Shown: positions 37,901 to 47,876, counted from the first letter of the stretch. The stretch is DNA of 64,000 nucleotides from Gemmatimonadota bacterium (GCA_003222135.1 QHUM01000039.1:62001-126000), one strand, 5' to 3'. Translations and numbers: made by a program. The notes: generated by a model from the letters alone, not told the origin.

Positions 37901-38878
37901 GTGTCCGATCCGGAGCGACTGAACCGAAAGATACGTGCCGCGCTCGCGCCCTGTAGTCTGGGGCAGTGGCCCACGCCCCTCGAGCCCGGTACTCCGGCGC
38001 TCGCGCACGCCCTCGGCCTGGAGGCGCTCTGGGTCAAGCGCGAGGACCGCTCCTCGCCGCGCTGCGGCGGGAACAAGGTGCGCGGCCTCGAGTTTCTGCT
38101 GGCGGGGGCGCCGGCAGGGAGCGTGTTCGTGACCGTGGGCGGCACGGGCTCGACCCATTGCCTCGCCACTGCGGTGCATGCGGCGGCGCTCTCCTGCCGC
38201 GCCGCGCTCGCTCAGTTTCCGCAGCCCGAGACCGAGACGAGCCGCGCCGTCGCCGCGGCGTCCCAGGCACACGCCGCCCTGGTCGTGCGGGCCGCTACCC
38301 GCGCCACCTTGCCCGCCGCGCTGCTCGCCGCATGGCGCGGCGCCCGGCGACTCGGGCCCCGGCGCTGGATTCCCGGAGGCGGCGCGCACCCGCGAGCCGT
38401 GGTCGGCCATCTCCTGGCGACGCTGGAGCTCACCCAACAACTCCCCGATCCACCCGAGACGATCGTGGCGCCGCTCGGCACGGGCGGCACCGTCGCCGGT
38501 CTGCTGCTCGGTATCGCTGGGCTCGGCTGGCCCACGCGCGTGATCGGTGTGCGGGTCGCGCCGGCGCTCGTCGCCAATCGCTGGCGAGCCACGAGGCTCG
38601 CCCGGCGGGCGCGGCGCCTCCTCGCCCGCGTGGGCGTACCGCTCCCCGCGCCCCGTTCCCCCGACATCCTGAACGGGCTGGGCCGCGGCTACGGGTGGCC
38701 GACGGTCGACGGCGAGTCGGCGCGCCGGCTCGCGGCGCAGCACGGGCTGGTCCTCGACTCCACGTACGGCGCCAAGGCCTTCGCCTGTCTCCTGCACCGT
38801 GAAACGTGGAACATGCGACGTGTGGTTTTCTGGCATACGTTTGCTATGCCCGCGCGCCTGCCGGAGTCGGTACGATGA
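37901..38878 (+). CDS. PLP-dependent enzyme of the D-cysteine desulfhydrase / ACC deaminase family
   Basis: The 325-aa protein has the substrate-side motif VKREDRSSPRCGGNKVRGLEFLL with the PLP lysine in GGNK. It also has GGTGSTHCLATAVHA and a phosphate-binding glycine loop VAPLGTGGTVAGLLLG, the pattern of this fold-type II family. Substrate cannot be decided. GTG 37901 is preceded by GAAGG at good distance; TTG 37895 is possible. The stop overlaps the next start as ATGA. Confidence 0.8.
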   Translation: MSDPERLNRKIRAALAPCSLGQWPTPLEPGTPALAHALGLEALWVKREDRSSPRCGGNKVRGLEFLLAGAPAGSVFVTVGGTGSTHCLATAVHAAALSCRAALAQFPQPETETSRAVAAASQAHAALVVRAATRATLPAALLAAWRGARRLGPRRWIPGGGAHPRAVVGHLLATLELTQQLPDPPETIVAPLGTGGTVAGLLLGIAGLGWPTRVIGVRVAPALVANRWRATRLARRARRLLARVGVPLPAPRSPDILNGLGRGYGWPTVDGESARRLAAQHGLVLDSTYGAKAFACLLHRETWNMRRVVFWHTFAMPARLPESVR

Positions 38879-40077
38879 CGGCGTTCCCCACCGTCGAGCT
38901 GACGGTGTATCCGTACGATTGCGATGCGTTCGGTCACCTGAACCAGGCCGCGCTGCTGACGCTGCTGGAGCGCGCGCGGTGGGACGCGCTCGCACGCGGC
39001 CCGGGGATGGATCTGTTCGACCGCAATGGGGTGTGGCCCGCGGCCCGCAAAGCGGTGATCGAATACAAGGCCGGGGCGTACCCGCGGGACGTGCTGCGGA
39101 TCGAGACCGCGGTCGCCCATCGCGGAACGACCAGCATGACGCTGCGGCACGTGGTGCGGCGCGTCGCGGACGACACCCTCATCGCGGAGGCCGAGATCGT
39201 GTTCGTCTGCGTGGATCGCCTGGGCCGTGCGACGCCCCTGCCGGAGGAAATCGCGCGCGTCCTGGGTCCGCGGACGTCCGGATCACATCAGCCGATTCGC
39301 GTCACGGTGGGCGCCACCGAGCTGGGGGTGGAAGTCCGGGGCGACGGCCCGCCGATCCTGTTGGTGCACGGCTTCCCGTTCGACCGCACCATGTGGCGGC
39401 ATCAGTTCGCGGCGCTGGCTCGCTGGAAGCGCATCGCCCCCGACCTCCGGGGCGCCGGCGCGTCGAGTGCCGCGGCGGCGGACGGCGCGTCGGTCGGCCG
39501 CTACGCCGACGACCTCGTGGCTATCCTCGACGCCCTGGGCATCGAGTCGGCGGCGGTGTGCGGGCTGTCGCTGGGTGGATACGTGACGTTCGAGCTGCTG
39601 CGGCGCCACGCCGATCGCGTGAGCGCCGTACTGCTCGTCGATACGAAGGCGGAGCCCGACGCTCCCGCCGCGAAGCGCGAGCGCGACGAGCTCGCCGCAC
39701 TCACCGAGCGCGACGGTCCGGAGGCCCTCGTGAGCCGGCTGTTGCCCAAACTGCTGGCGCCCGAGACCCAATCCGAGGTCGCCGAGCAGGTGCGAGAGAT
39801 GGCGCGCCGCTGGTCGGTGCCGGGGATGGTGGCCGCGCTGCAAGCCCTGCGCGATCGGCCCGACTCGACCGACACGCTGCGGCAGATCCGCGTGCCCACA
39901 TTGGTGCTGGCGGGGAGCGAGGATCAGATCGCGCCGCCGGCCGGAGCCCGCGCGATGGCGGGGCTGATCCCGAACGCGCAATTCCACGTCGTACCGGCGG
40001 CGGGGCACCTGGCCCCGCTCGAGCAGCCGCTCGCGACGAGTCGCCTGATCGCGGATTTCTTGGAAACGCTGCGGTGA
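38875..40077 (+). CDS. Fusion of a 4HBT thioesterase and an alpha/beta hydrolase
   Basis: The 400-aa product has an N-terminal hot-dog domain (residues about 8-135; YPYDCDAFGHLNQAALLTLLE is the 4HBT core, with the Asp in DCDAFGH). It is joined to an alpha/beta hydrolase. The hydrolase has the oxyanion HGFPFDRTMW, the nucleophile elbow GLSLGG, the acid in GSEDQIAPP and the His in PAAGHLAPLEQP. Both domains look complete. The combination is unusual and suggests thioester hydrolysis coupled to an ester-cleaving step. It is translationally coupled to the PLP enzyme. Confidence 0.85.
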   Translation: MTAFPTVELTVYPYDCDAFGHLNQAALLTLLERARWDALARGPGMDLFDRNGVWPAARKAVIEYKAGAYPRDVLRIETAVAHRGTTSMTLRHVVRRVADDTLIAEAEIVFVCVDRLGRATPLPEEIARVLGPRTSGSHQPIRVTVGATELGVEVRGDGPPILLVHGFPFDRTMWRHQFAALARWKRIAPDLRGAGASSAAAADGASVGRYADDLVAILDALGIESAAVCGLSLGGYVTFELLRRHADRVSAVLLVDTKAEPDAPAAKRERDELAALTERDGPEALVSRLLPKLLAPETQSEVAEQVREMARRWSVPGMVAALQALRDRPDSTDTLRQIRVPTLVLAGSEDQIAPPAGARAMAGLIPNAQFHVVPAAGHLAPLEQPLATSRLIADFLETLR

Positions 40078-40084
40078 GGGTGAG

Positions 40085-40357
40085 CTAGCTGCCCTTACGT
40101 TGTGGCTTGCCCGGCGGCGTCGCGCTCTGAAAGACGTCGCGGTTCTTCGCGATATAGGACTTCCACTGCGGCGGCGTGTCTTCCTCCGGGAAGATCGCGG
40201 TGACCGGACACTCGGGCTCGCAGGCGCCGCAATCGATGCACTCGTCGGGGTGGATGTACAGCTGGTCCTCGCCCTCGTAGATGCAGTCCACCGGACAGAC
40301 ATCCACGCAGGAGCGATCCTTCAGGTTGATGCACGGCTCAGCGATGATGTACGTCAT
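40085..40357 (-). CDS. fdxA: Ferredoxin, seven-iron type (3Fe-4S / 4Fe-4S)
   Basis: The 90-aa protein has the N-terminal pattern [22 protein letters not shown] and the second cluster [13 protein letters not shown], as in FdxA ferredoxins of many aerobic bacteria. Start at ATG 40357 is preceded by a GGGAG sequence. It is a soluble electron carrier. It lies alone on its strand, and the 139 bases on its upstream side hold no other gene. Confidence 0.9.
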   Translation of the reverse strand: MTYIIAEPCINLKDRSCVDVCPVDCIYEGEDQLYIHPDECIDCGACEPECPVTAIFPEEDTPPQWKSYIAKNRDVFQSATPPGKPQRKGS

Positions 40358-40496
40358 CCGGGCTCCCGAAAGCGCCACGTACGACGGCCCGGAGGACCGG
40401 GCCGAATCGCAAACATAGGCGGGGACCCACCCCCGTCACAAGTCTGGCCGACACAGCAAGTGGACGAGGCGAGCGGGGCGCTGTCTCGGGCGACAT

Positions 40497-41543
40497 TCAC
40501 CGTGGGGTGGCGCCCGCGACGGTGATCTTGGTCATGAGCGACAGCAGCGCGACGAGCCACGTGTATTGCAGCAGCGCCGTCCGATCGGGCTCGGGAGCAG
40601 CGTCTCCGAACCACGCCGCAGCGGCCCCGGCCACCACCAGGAGCAGGAGCAGGCCCTCCCCCGTCAGGAGCCACGCCAGTCCGACCACCAGGACGGCGAT
40701 CCAGCGTTGCGGGCGCGTGAGCGCCCGGAAGCCGCGCCCGCCGTCGAGCTGCCACACCGGCAACAGGTTGAAAAGATTGATGAACGCGCCCACATGCGCG
40801 ATCGCCCCCCAGATCCCGGCGCCGGTGGCGAGGTAGACCCCATACGCGGCGATTGCGGCGCCGGCGCCCCAGATCGGTCCCGCCAGTCCGACCCGCGCGT
40901 CTTCGCGGCGGTCCGTCGGGTACTGCTTGAGGCGGATGAAGGCGCCGACGCCGGGGATGAACATCGGCGCCGTCGCCTTGATGCCGTAGTGGGTCAGCGC
41001 CTGCACGTGCCCCATCTCGTGGATGTAGATCGACACCACGAACCCTGCCGCGAACTTCCAGCCCCACAGCGTCCAGTACACGCCCATCGACAGCAGCATC
41101 GAGAGCAGCGTGCTCGCCTTGGTGAGCCCGAGCAGGAGCAGCTTGGCTTTCGTGATCACGAAGAGCAGGGCGAACTTGAACTTCGCGAGCAATACGCCGA
41201 GGGCGCCAAGACCTCCCGCCGCCCCTTTGCCCAGGCGGGAGCCGTGTTTCGCTCCGGCCGGCTGTCGATCAACGGCGCGACTCAACTCGGCGACCCTGGC
41301 CGCGACGGTTTGGTGCTGCGCCGTGTCGGGTGGCAGGAGCTCGAGCGCCTGGCGCCATGCGGCGAGCTCGGCGCTGGTGTCACCCGTCTGTTTCGCCTGC
41401 TCGGCGTCGGCGGCCAACCGCTTCAGCGCGTCGGCGTGCACCAAGCGGTGACAGGCCGGGCAGGCGAGCAGTGCGGGCGCGACCTGGGCGCCGCAGTCGG
41501 GGCAGACCGGTGGTGCCGGCGCCGCGGGCGGATCGTCAACCAT
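40497..41543 (-). CDS. Intramembrane zinc metalloprotease (M50/site-2 type) with zinc ribbon
   Basis: The 348-aa protein starts with a zinc ribbon (CPDCGAQVAPALLACPACH) and a helical region of about 80 residues. A membrane domain of about six helices with the zinc site SIYIHEMGHVQAL and the second ligand NLLPVWQLDGGR follows. These are the signature motifs of site-2 proteases. The combination of N-terminal ribbon and TPR-like spacer is less usual. It lies 9 bases after the zinc-ribbon membrane gene on the same strand. Confidence 0.88.
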   Translation of the reverse strand: MVDDPPAAPAPPVCPDCGAQVAPALLACPACHRLVHADALKRLAADAEQAKQTGDTSAELAAWRQALELLPPDTAQHQTVAARVAELSRAVDRQPAGAKHGSRLGKGAAGGLGALGVLLAKFKFALLFVITKAKLLLLGLTKASTLLSMLLSMGVYWTLWGWKFAAGFVVSIYIHEMGHVQALTHYGIKATAPMFIPGVGAFIRLKQYPTDRREDARVGLAGPIWGAGAAIAAYGVYLATGAGIWGAIAHVGAFINLFNLLPVWQLDGGRGFRALTRPQRWIAVLVVGLAWLLTGEGLLLLLVVAGAAAAWFGDAAPEPDRTALLQYTWLVALLSLMTKITVAGATPR

Positions 41544-41552
41544 CTCGGGAAC

Positions 41553-42299
41553 CTAAGCGGGTGCGCCGGGCGGAGCACTCACCTGGTAGGGCCCGGTAAT
41601 GCGGAGCGCGATGGCCTTGTTCAGCCGCCACGCCTCGTACAGCGCGATCCCGATGATGAACAGTCCAATGATGTTGCTGATCCCGGCGAGGATCGGCAAT
41701 GCGGCCGCCAGCAGAAACAGCGCCCCCAGACCGAGCAGCACCCCGCCCACGCCGATCCGTTTCGGCGCCGTGCGCGCGGAATCGACTGTGGGTGCCGATC
41801 GCGCCGCCCCTCGCACGCCTTCATTGATCACGCTGGCGCGACGCTCCGTCACCGCTTTGACGATCTGCGGAATGTAGGTCACGACGATGGCGCTGTACGT
41901 GAGCGACATCGCCAGCGCCTGGTAGCGCCAGCCTCCGCGCCGGTTCGAGCCCTTGCGCACGGCGCTACCCACCAGCAGACCGACAACGATGGCTACGATG
42001 GCATACTCGCTCCCCGTCGCTGCCGCCACGGCGTAGTAGAGTCCCGCGCCCCCCGCCGCTGCCAGTAGCCCGAGCCCCAATGCTCTTGCGAATCGAGTGC
42101 CCGAGGTGCCGCGGTCCCGCTCTGCTATGATCCGGCTGCGGCATCGCTGACAGGTCACGTGACCGTTGATCTCGTAGTACGATGTCGTGATAGGCTGCTT
42201 ACATACGGCGCAGGCCGACCCGCTCGTTTGGCTGGCGCGCTCGGCACGGTCGAATTGCAGCTTTCCGCCGGGCGGCACTCCGGTTGGCTGGTCGCTCAC
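41553..42299 (-). CDS. Zinc-ribbon multi-pass membrane protein of unknown function
   Basis: The 248-aa product starts at GTG 42299 after AGGAG. An N-terminal low-complexity segment precedes a zinc-binding CxxC ... CxxC module (CAVCKQPITTSYYEINGHVTC and CQRC) and about five hydrophobic helices. It is next to the M50 protease and may work with it. The first copy of the TetR-type operator (42429-42446) lies 130 bases upstream, so it may be under the TetR regulator. Confidence 0.65.
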   Translation of the reverse strand: MSDQPTGVPPGGKLQFDRAERASQTSGSACAVCKQPITTSYYEINGHVTCQRCRSRIIAERDRGTSGTRFARALGLGLLAAAGGAGLYYAVAAATGSEYAIVAIVVGLLVGSAVRKGSNRRGGWRYQALAMSLTYSAIVVTYIPQIVKAVTERRASVINEGVRGAARSAPTVDSARTAPKRIGVGGVLLGLGALFLLAAALPILAGISNIIGLFIIGIALYEAWRLNKAIALRITGPYQVSAPPGAPA

Positions 42300-42428
42300 A
42301 GGGCTGCTCCTGTCTGGGGGAGTCGGGGGGGGGCGTGGCCCCAATGTTTTGCGGCGGTCCCCGACGGCGCAATCTGGAGCGTTACACGGGCTGGCAAACG
42401 GCCGCCGAACTAGCAACATGGCTTTGTA

Positions 42429-42446
42429 AGATACCTATGGGTATCT
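42429..42446. promoter_or_regulatory. Operator copy 1 for the TetR regulator
   Basis: AGATACC TATG GGTATCT is a perfect inverted repeat with 7-bp arms. A near copy lies at 42502-42519, so the region between the two divergent genes carries a duplicated operator. Confidence 0.75.
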
Positions 42447-42501
42447 GAAGTTTCGCTCCCAAACGAGTTCAGGTTGCAGTATTGATGCTAATCGGTATCA
42501 T

Positions 42502-42519
42502 AGATACTTATGGGTATCG
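42502..42519. promoter_or_regulatory. Operator copy 2 overlapping the TetR start codon
   Basis: AGATACT TATG GGTATCG differs from the first copy at two positions. The ATG of the regulator (42510-42512) lies inside it. A third half-site, GGTATC, is at 42494-42499. This suggests autoregulation through direct blockage of initiation. Confidence 0.75.
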
Positions 42520-42938
42520 TGCGATCCAAGCGTAAGGCGGAGACGAAGTCCCTGCTGATTGAGGCCGGGCTCCAGGTCTTCGCGGAGCGGGGCATCGAGC
42601 TCGGCTCGCTCGACGAAGTGGCGCAGACGGCGGGGTTCACGAAGGGGGCCATCTACCGGCAGTTTCCTTCAAAGAGCGCGTTTCTGCTGGCGCTGTTCGA
42701 GCAGTACGCCGCCGTGGCGCGCTCCGGTGCCGGGGCGCGCCAGGCTGCATGGTTCGCCCCACTCACGCTGCAATTCGCTGCACACGCCATGCGAGATCCG
42801 CTGTTGCGGCGCCGGTTCGCGGTGGTGCTCGCGGACGCGCCGGAAGGGACGACCGCCGAAGGACAGCTGCTGGGGGCACTCGCCCGTTTGCTGGGAGCGT
42901 CAAGGGAGCCACCGGGTCCGTCCGGCGGCCCCGGCTGA
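42510..42938 (+). CDS. TetR-family transcriptional regulator, short
   Basis: The 142-aa product has a normal N-terminal helix-turn-helix (AETKSLLIEAGLQVFAERG, then DEVAQTAGFTKGAIYRQFPSK). Its ligand-binding part is only about 80 residues, compared with about 140 in most TetR proteins, so it may be C-terminally shortened. Its start codon lies in the second operator copy, and operator copies face both divergent directions. The membrane protein gene at 42299 is a likely target. Confidence 0.82.
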   Translation: MGIVRSKRKAETKSLLIEAGLQVFAERGIELGSLDEVAQTAGFTKGAIYRQFPSKSAFLLALFEQYAAVARSGAGARQAAWFAPLTLQFAAHAMRDPLLRRRFAVVLADAPEGTTAEGQLLGALARLLGASREPPGPSGGPG

Positions 42939-42966
42939 CGCAACTCCTGCGCAGAAGGAATCGAAC

Positions 42967-43950
42967 GTGATCGCCGTTATCACCATTCTCGGGCTCATCG
43001 CTGCGGTGTACGGCATCAGCGTTGCGCTTGTCTGGCTCGGTCCGGGTGACGAAGCCCACCCGGTCTATCAACGCTACGATCCCGCGCGGCATGGGTTCCC
43101 CCGGGACGTGTCGGCCTGGCTCGAGGCGAACGCGAACGCGCTCTCGCGCGAGGGCTTCGCCGTCGCCGGCGATCTGTTCCGGCTGGGGCCGTCGACGACA
43201 CAACGCGTGCTCCTGATCACCAACGATGCCACCGAGGAGCGCGGTGTGGTGGCGGCCGTCGTCGGCTCCACGGGCAACGTGGGGATGTTCGTCGAATTTG
43301 CGGCGGAACTACCCGATGGTCGCTCGCTCGACGTCTCCAACGCGGACGGTCCCCGCCTGTTCGCTCCAATCCCCGGGCGGGCCACCGAGCGCTTCCGCTC
43401 CGTGCGGGACCCGGCCCGCCTGCTGCGCATTTTTCGGGTGCTGGTCCGCCGGCAGTGGGGCTCCGCGGCGCTGGCGCATCCGGAAGTCAAGGCCGATCCG
43501 GCCGGTCAAGGGGGCCGTGCTGATGACGTGGAAGCTGCTCCCGCCGTTCCGGCCGCTCCTCGTGGCAAGGCAAGAGCGCCGGGCTGCAACGCTGCTGCGC
43601 GAGATCGGCCTGGATGGTTTGGATCAGCGCCCGATTGCCCCCGTCACCCTGACGGACGCCTCGACCGTCCAGACGGACGACCCGACCGTCGCGCTGCTGC
43701 GCGAAGCCGCCGGGCAGACGCCCCGGCCCCCCCGCCCGCGCGCCCGGAAAGCGGTGTTCGTGCTCATGGCTCTGCTTGCCCTCAACGTCGTGCTCATCGG
43801 CGTGCGGCGGCGCTTGCGTTCGCCGCGTCCCGAGTATCACCTGCCCGCGGGGTTCACCGTACCCGCCGACTTCGACGGCGCCGTCGCAACTCTGGAGCGT
43901 TTGGCCGGCGTGCCTTCCCGCGCGCTCATGGGTGTCGACCGCAACGGTGA
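42967..43950 (+). CDS. Membrane-anchored protein of unknown function, reading frame probably shifted at its 3' end
   Basis: The frame starts at GTG 42967 after AAGGA. Its first 180 codons look real: a membrane helix (IAVITILGLIAAVYGISVALVWLG), then a mixed domain ending with DPARLLRIFRVLVRRQWG. After about position 43,500 the composition becomes Arg/Pro-rich and shadow-like. The frame runs on by chance to 43950, overlapping the next gene by about 430 bases. I think the true protein continues in the next frame (43523 onward), so one base may have been gained or lost near 43,490-43,515. Otherwise it is a genuine overlap. Confidence 0.5.
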   Translation: MIAVITILGLIAAVYGISVALVWLGPGDEAHPVYQRYDPARHGFPRDVSAWLEANANALSREGFAVAGDLFRLGPSTTQRVLLITNDATEERGVVAAVVGSTGNVGMFVEFAAELPDGRSLDVSNADGPRLFAPIPGRATERFRSVRDPARLLRIFRVLVRRQWGSAALAHPEVKADPAGQGGRADDVEAAPAVPAAPRGKARAPGCNAAARDRPGWFGSAPDCPRHPDGRLDRPDGRPDRRAAARSRRADAPAPPPARPESGVRAHGSACPQRRAHRRAAALAFAASRVSPARGVHRTRRLRRRRRNSGAFGRRAFPRAHGCRPQR

Positions 43951-44416
43951 TCCGGTGGCGACGGGCGGTGTCATCGTCGTCGTGACGGCCGTGCGCGCGG
44001 GCGGTTTGCTCCAGGCGGCGCACGATCAGTTTCGGCAGCGGGGGTTTCTCCTCTTTCGGTTCGATCGCTACTTCGGGCGCGACACGGTTCCGGTGCGCGT
44101 CGGCCTGGTGCCAACGGCCGATCCCTACGACCTGCTGGCGCGCTTGGGGACGGGAGGAAGGCGGGACCGGCGCACGCCGGACGAGGTGATCGCGTGGCTG
44201 CGTGCGCTCGCGCCCGACGAGCCGTTTGAGCTGACCGGCGCCGGTGTTGACTGGTTCCGCGCACGATTTGTCGGGAAGCCGCACGACCCACACGCCCTGG
44301 CCCAGCGGATCTATGAGTTCTGCCCCCGTGCGGTGGATGAGGATCTGGAGGGTAACGTCGAGCGGTTGGCAGGTCTCTTGGCCAGGGGCGGGCAACTGAT
44401 GTGCGAATGGCGATGA
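43523..44416 (+). CDS. Membrane protein of unknown function, possibly the 3' part of the preceding gene
   Basis: The 297-aa frame starts MTWKLLPPFRPLLVARQ, preceded by AAGGGGG. It has one membrane helix (AVFVLMALLALNVVLIG) and a globular C-terminal half with normal composition (GRDTVPVRVGLVPTADPYDL). I recognise no family. Upstream in the same frame, codons read VKGAVLM, which would join naturally to the preceding product if a frameshift were repaired. The stop overlaps the next start as ATGA. Confidence 0.6.
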   Translation: MTWKLLPPFRPLLVARQERRAATLLREIGLDGLDQRPIAPVTLTDASTVQTDDPTVALLREAAGQTPRPPRPRARKAVFVLMALLALNVVLIGVRRRLRSPRPEYHLPAGFTVPADFDGAVATLERLAGVPSRALMGVDRNGDPVATGGVIVVVTAVRAGGLLQAAHDQFRQRGFLLFRFDRYFGRDTVPVRVGLVPTADPYDLLARLGTGGRRDRRTPDEVIAWLRALAPDEPFELTGAGVDWFRARFVGKPHDPHALAQRIYEFCPRAVDEDLEGNVERLAGLLARGGQLMCEWR

Positions 44417-45084
44417 CGCCGCACCGCCGGCTCGTCGACCTGAGCCACACCATCGAGCACGGCATGGTCACCTACCCCGGCCTCCCCGCTCCGGTGATCA
44501 GCGATTGGTTGTCGCGCGACGCGTCTCGCACCCGTTACGGTCCCGGCACGACCTTCCAGATGGGCAAGATCGAGATGTTGGCGAACACGGGCACGTACAT
44601 CGATGCCCCATTCCACCGTTACGACGGTGAACCGGACGTCGGCGACTATCCGCTCGAAGCGGTGGCCGACCTGGAGGGCGTCGTCATCCGCGCGACGGCC
44701 CGCTCAGGACGCGGCCTCGGGGCGGCCGTGTTCGGGAATCTCGACGTGCGGGGCAAGGCCGTGCTGGTACATACCGGGTGGGACGCGCACTGGCGGACTG
44801 CGCGATACGGCTCGGGCCATCCGTTTCTCACCCGCGACGCGGCGGAGCAGCTGGCGTCCGCTGGCGTCGCGCTCGTCGGCATCGACTCGCTCAACATCGA
44901 TGACGACACGGACGGCGCCCGGCCCGCGCACACCACCCTGCTCGGCGCGGGGATCCCCATCGTGGAGCATTTGTGCAGCCTGAGTGAGCTGCCTGACACG
45001 GGATTTCGCTTCTTCGCGGTGCCGGCCAAAGTCAAAGGCATTGGGAGCTTCCCCGTACGAGCGTTCGCTCTCGTGACGAGCTGA
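44413..45084 (+). CDS. Cyclase/kynurenine-formamidase-like hydrolase
   Basis: The 223-aa protein has the family motif as NTGTYIDAPFHRY (the metal-binding HxGTHxDxPxH pattern with a Thr-Gly-Thr-Tyr variation), and VDLSHTIEHGMVTYPGLP and VGIDSLNIDD around it. Metal-dependent amide or lactone hydrolysis is likely; the substrate is unknown. ATG 44413 is set by the ATGA overlap with the preceding gene. Earlier GTG/ATG codons at 44401/44407 are possible. It is convergent with thiC. Confidence 0.82.
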   Translation: MTPHRRLVDLSHTIEHGMVTYPGLPAPVISDWLSRDASRTRYGPGTTFQMGKIEMLANTGTYIDAPFHRYDGEPDVGDYPLEAVADLEGVVIRATARSGRGLGAAVFGNLDVRGKAVLVHTGWDAHWRTARYGSGHPFLTRDAAEQLASAGVALVGIDSLNIDDDTDGARPAHTTLLGAGIPIVEHLCSLSELPDTGFRFFAVPAKVKGIGSFPVRAFALVTS

Positions 45085-45085
45085 C

Positions 45086-46510
<1,425 letters not shown>

Positions 46511-46590
46511 CTAATTACGTCCGTCGGGCGCTGTGGCTCGTGGTGGACGGATACTGTCGCGAAGCTGGCGCTGGCCATCAGGCTGGCGCG

Positions 46591-47139
46591 TCAGGGCAGC
46601 TCGCGCGGCTTGGGCGGGCTGTAGCGCTCCGCGGGGTCGTGGACCTTTTCCCATTCCGAGCGGAATGCGAAAGGATCGGGGCCAGCCGGGCGGTCGAGCG
46701 CGAGGATGCCGTCGAGATGATCGATCTCGTGCTGCAGCAGCTCGGCCATCGGCCCCTCGAGCTGCATGGTGTGCTGCTTGCCCTTCAAATCGGTGTATGT
46801 GAGGGACGCCGTGTAGGCGCGCGACACGCGCACAAACACGTTCGGGAAGCAGAAGCAGTCGTCCCACACGAGGAAGTCATCCGGCCCGACGTCGGTGATC
46901 TCCGGGTTGATCATGGTCCAACGCTGCTTGTCCATCTGGACGAACACGATCCGCACCGGCGCCCCGATCTGCGGCGCTGCCATGGCCCGGCCCATCTTGT
47001 ACTTTTCCTTCGCCACGCGCAGCGTGTCCCGCAGGTCGTCCGCGATGAGGCGAGTCGCGGCCGACTTGGGGTTCTGGACCCGCTCGCAGCGGACCCGCAG
47101 GATGGGATCGCCCAGCTGGCGAATGCGTCGTACGGCCAT
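46591..47139 (-). CDS. def: Peptide deformylase-like protein with deviant motifs
   Basis: The 182-aa protein has the PDF fold markers. Motif 1 reads GRAMAAPQIG where GxGLAAPQ is usual. Motif 3 is intact as QHEIDHLDG. Motif 2 is DDCFCFPN where most have EGCLS; the metal-binding Cys is conserved but the surroundings are not. It probably removes formyl groups or belongs to a PDF-like branch with altered substrate. Start at 47139 is divergent from the MobA-like gene. Confidence 0.78.
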   Translation of the reverse strand: MAVRRIRQLGDPILRVRCERVQNPKSAATRLIADDLRDTLRVAKEKYKMGRAMAAPQIGAPVRIVFVQMDKQRWTMINPEITDVGPDDFLVWDDCFCFPNVFVRVSRAYTASLTYTDLKGKQHTMQLEGPMAELLQHEIDHLDGILALDRPAGPDPFAFRSEWEKVHDPAERYSPPKPRELP

Positions 47140-47195
47140 GCGCCGCCAATTTGGGGGTTTGGCGCCGCGGTGCAACTCGGCGTAAGCTAGGAGTC

Positions 47196-47807
47196 ATGTC
47201 CTTGGCCGGCGTCGTGCTCGCGGCCGGGCGCTCCGTGCGGATGGGTACCCCCAAGCCGCTGCTCGACTTTCGGGGCCGCCCCTTCATCATTCGCATTCTC
47301 GAGGCGCTGGAAGCGCTCGACTTGAAGCTCCGCCTCGTCGTGCTCGGCCCGGACGCCGCACGCGTCACACCCATCCTCGCGCCACATGACTGCATCATCA
47401 TCGAGACCCCAGACGTCGCAACGGGCCCGATCGGCTCCCTGCGGGCCGCCCTCGCCGCGCTGAAACCGCTCCGGCCGGCCGCCGTCCTCGCCTGGCCGGT
47501 AGACTTGCCTCACGTTCGCCTGGCGACGGTCGAGCGCCTCATCGACGCGTACGCCCGCGGCGCTGCCCCGGCCGTGGTGCCCGCGTTCGGCGCGCGCCGC
47601 GGGCAGCCGGTCATCTGGGATGCCTCGCTGTTCGAGGAGATCGAGACGAGCGAGGCCGCGACCCGGCACGGCGCCAACGCCGTGCTCCACACCCACGCGT
47701 CACAACTCGTGATTGTCACAGTCGATGATCCGGCCGTGCTCGACGACCTCAACACCCCCGAGGACTACGAGCGGCTGGTGCGCGAGGTGAATCGCGACAT
47801 CTACTGA
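47196..47807 (+). CDS. MobA-like / nucleotidyltransferase-family protein
   Basis: The 203-aa protein starts SLAGVVLAAGRSVRMGTPKPLL, the nucleotide-binding signature of MobA/MocA-type transferases. It continues with VLAWPVDLPHVR (the metal-binding region) and ARRGQPVIWDASLFEEI. AGGAG precedes ATG 47196. It may attach a nucleotide to the molybdenum cofactor or a related pterin, but no molybdenum gene is near. Confidence 0.75.
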   Translation: MSLAGVVLAAGRSVRMGTPKPLLDFRGRPFIIRILEALEALDLKLRLVVLGPDAARVTPILAPHDCIIIETPDVATGPIGSLRAALAALKPLRPAAVLAWPVDLPHVRLATVERLIDAYARGAAPAVVPAFGARRGQPVIWDASLFEEIETSEAATRHGANAVLHTHASQLVIVTVDDPAVLDDLNTPEDYERLVREVNRDIY

Positions 47808-47876
47808 CGGCGTACGGCGCGGAAAGCTGATAACTGACAGCGATTTGCGAATTCACCCCAATTCGTCTTGTTTTAG

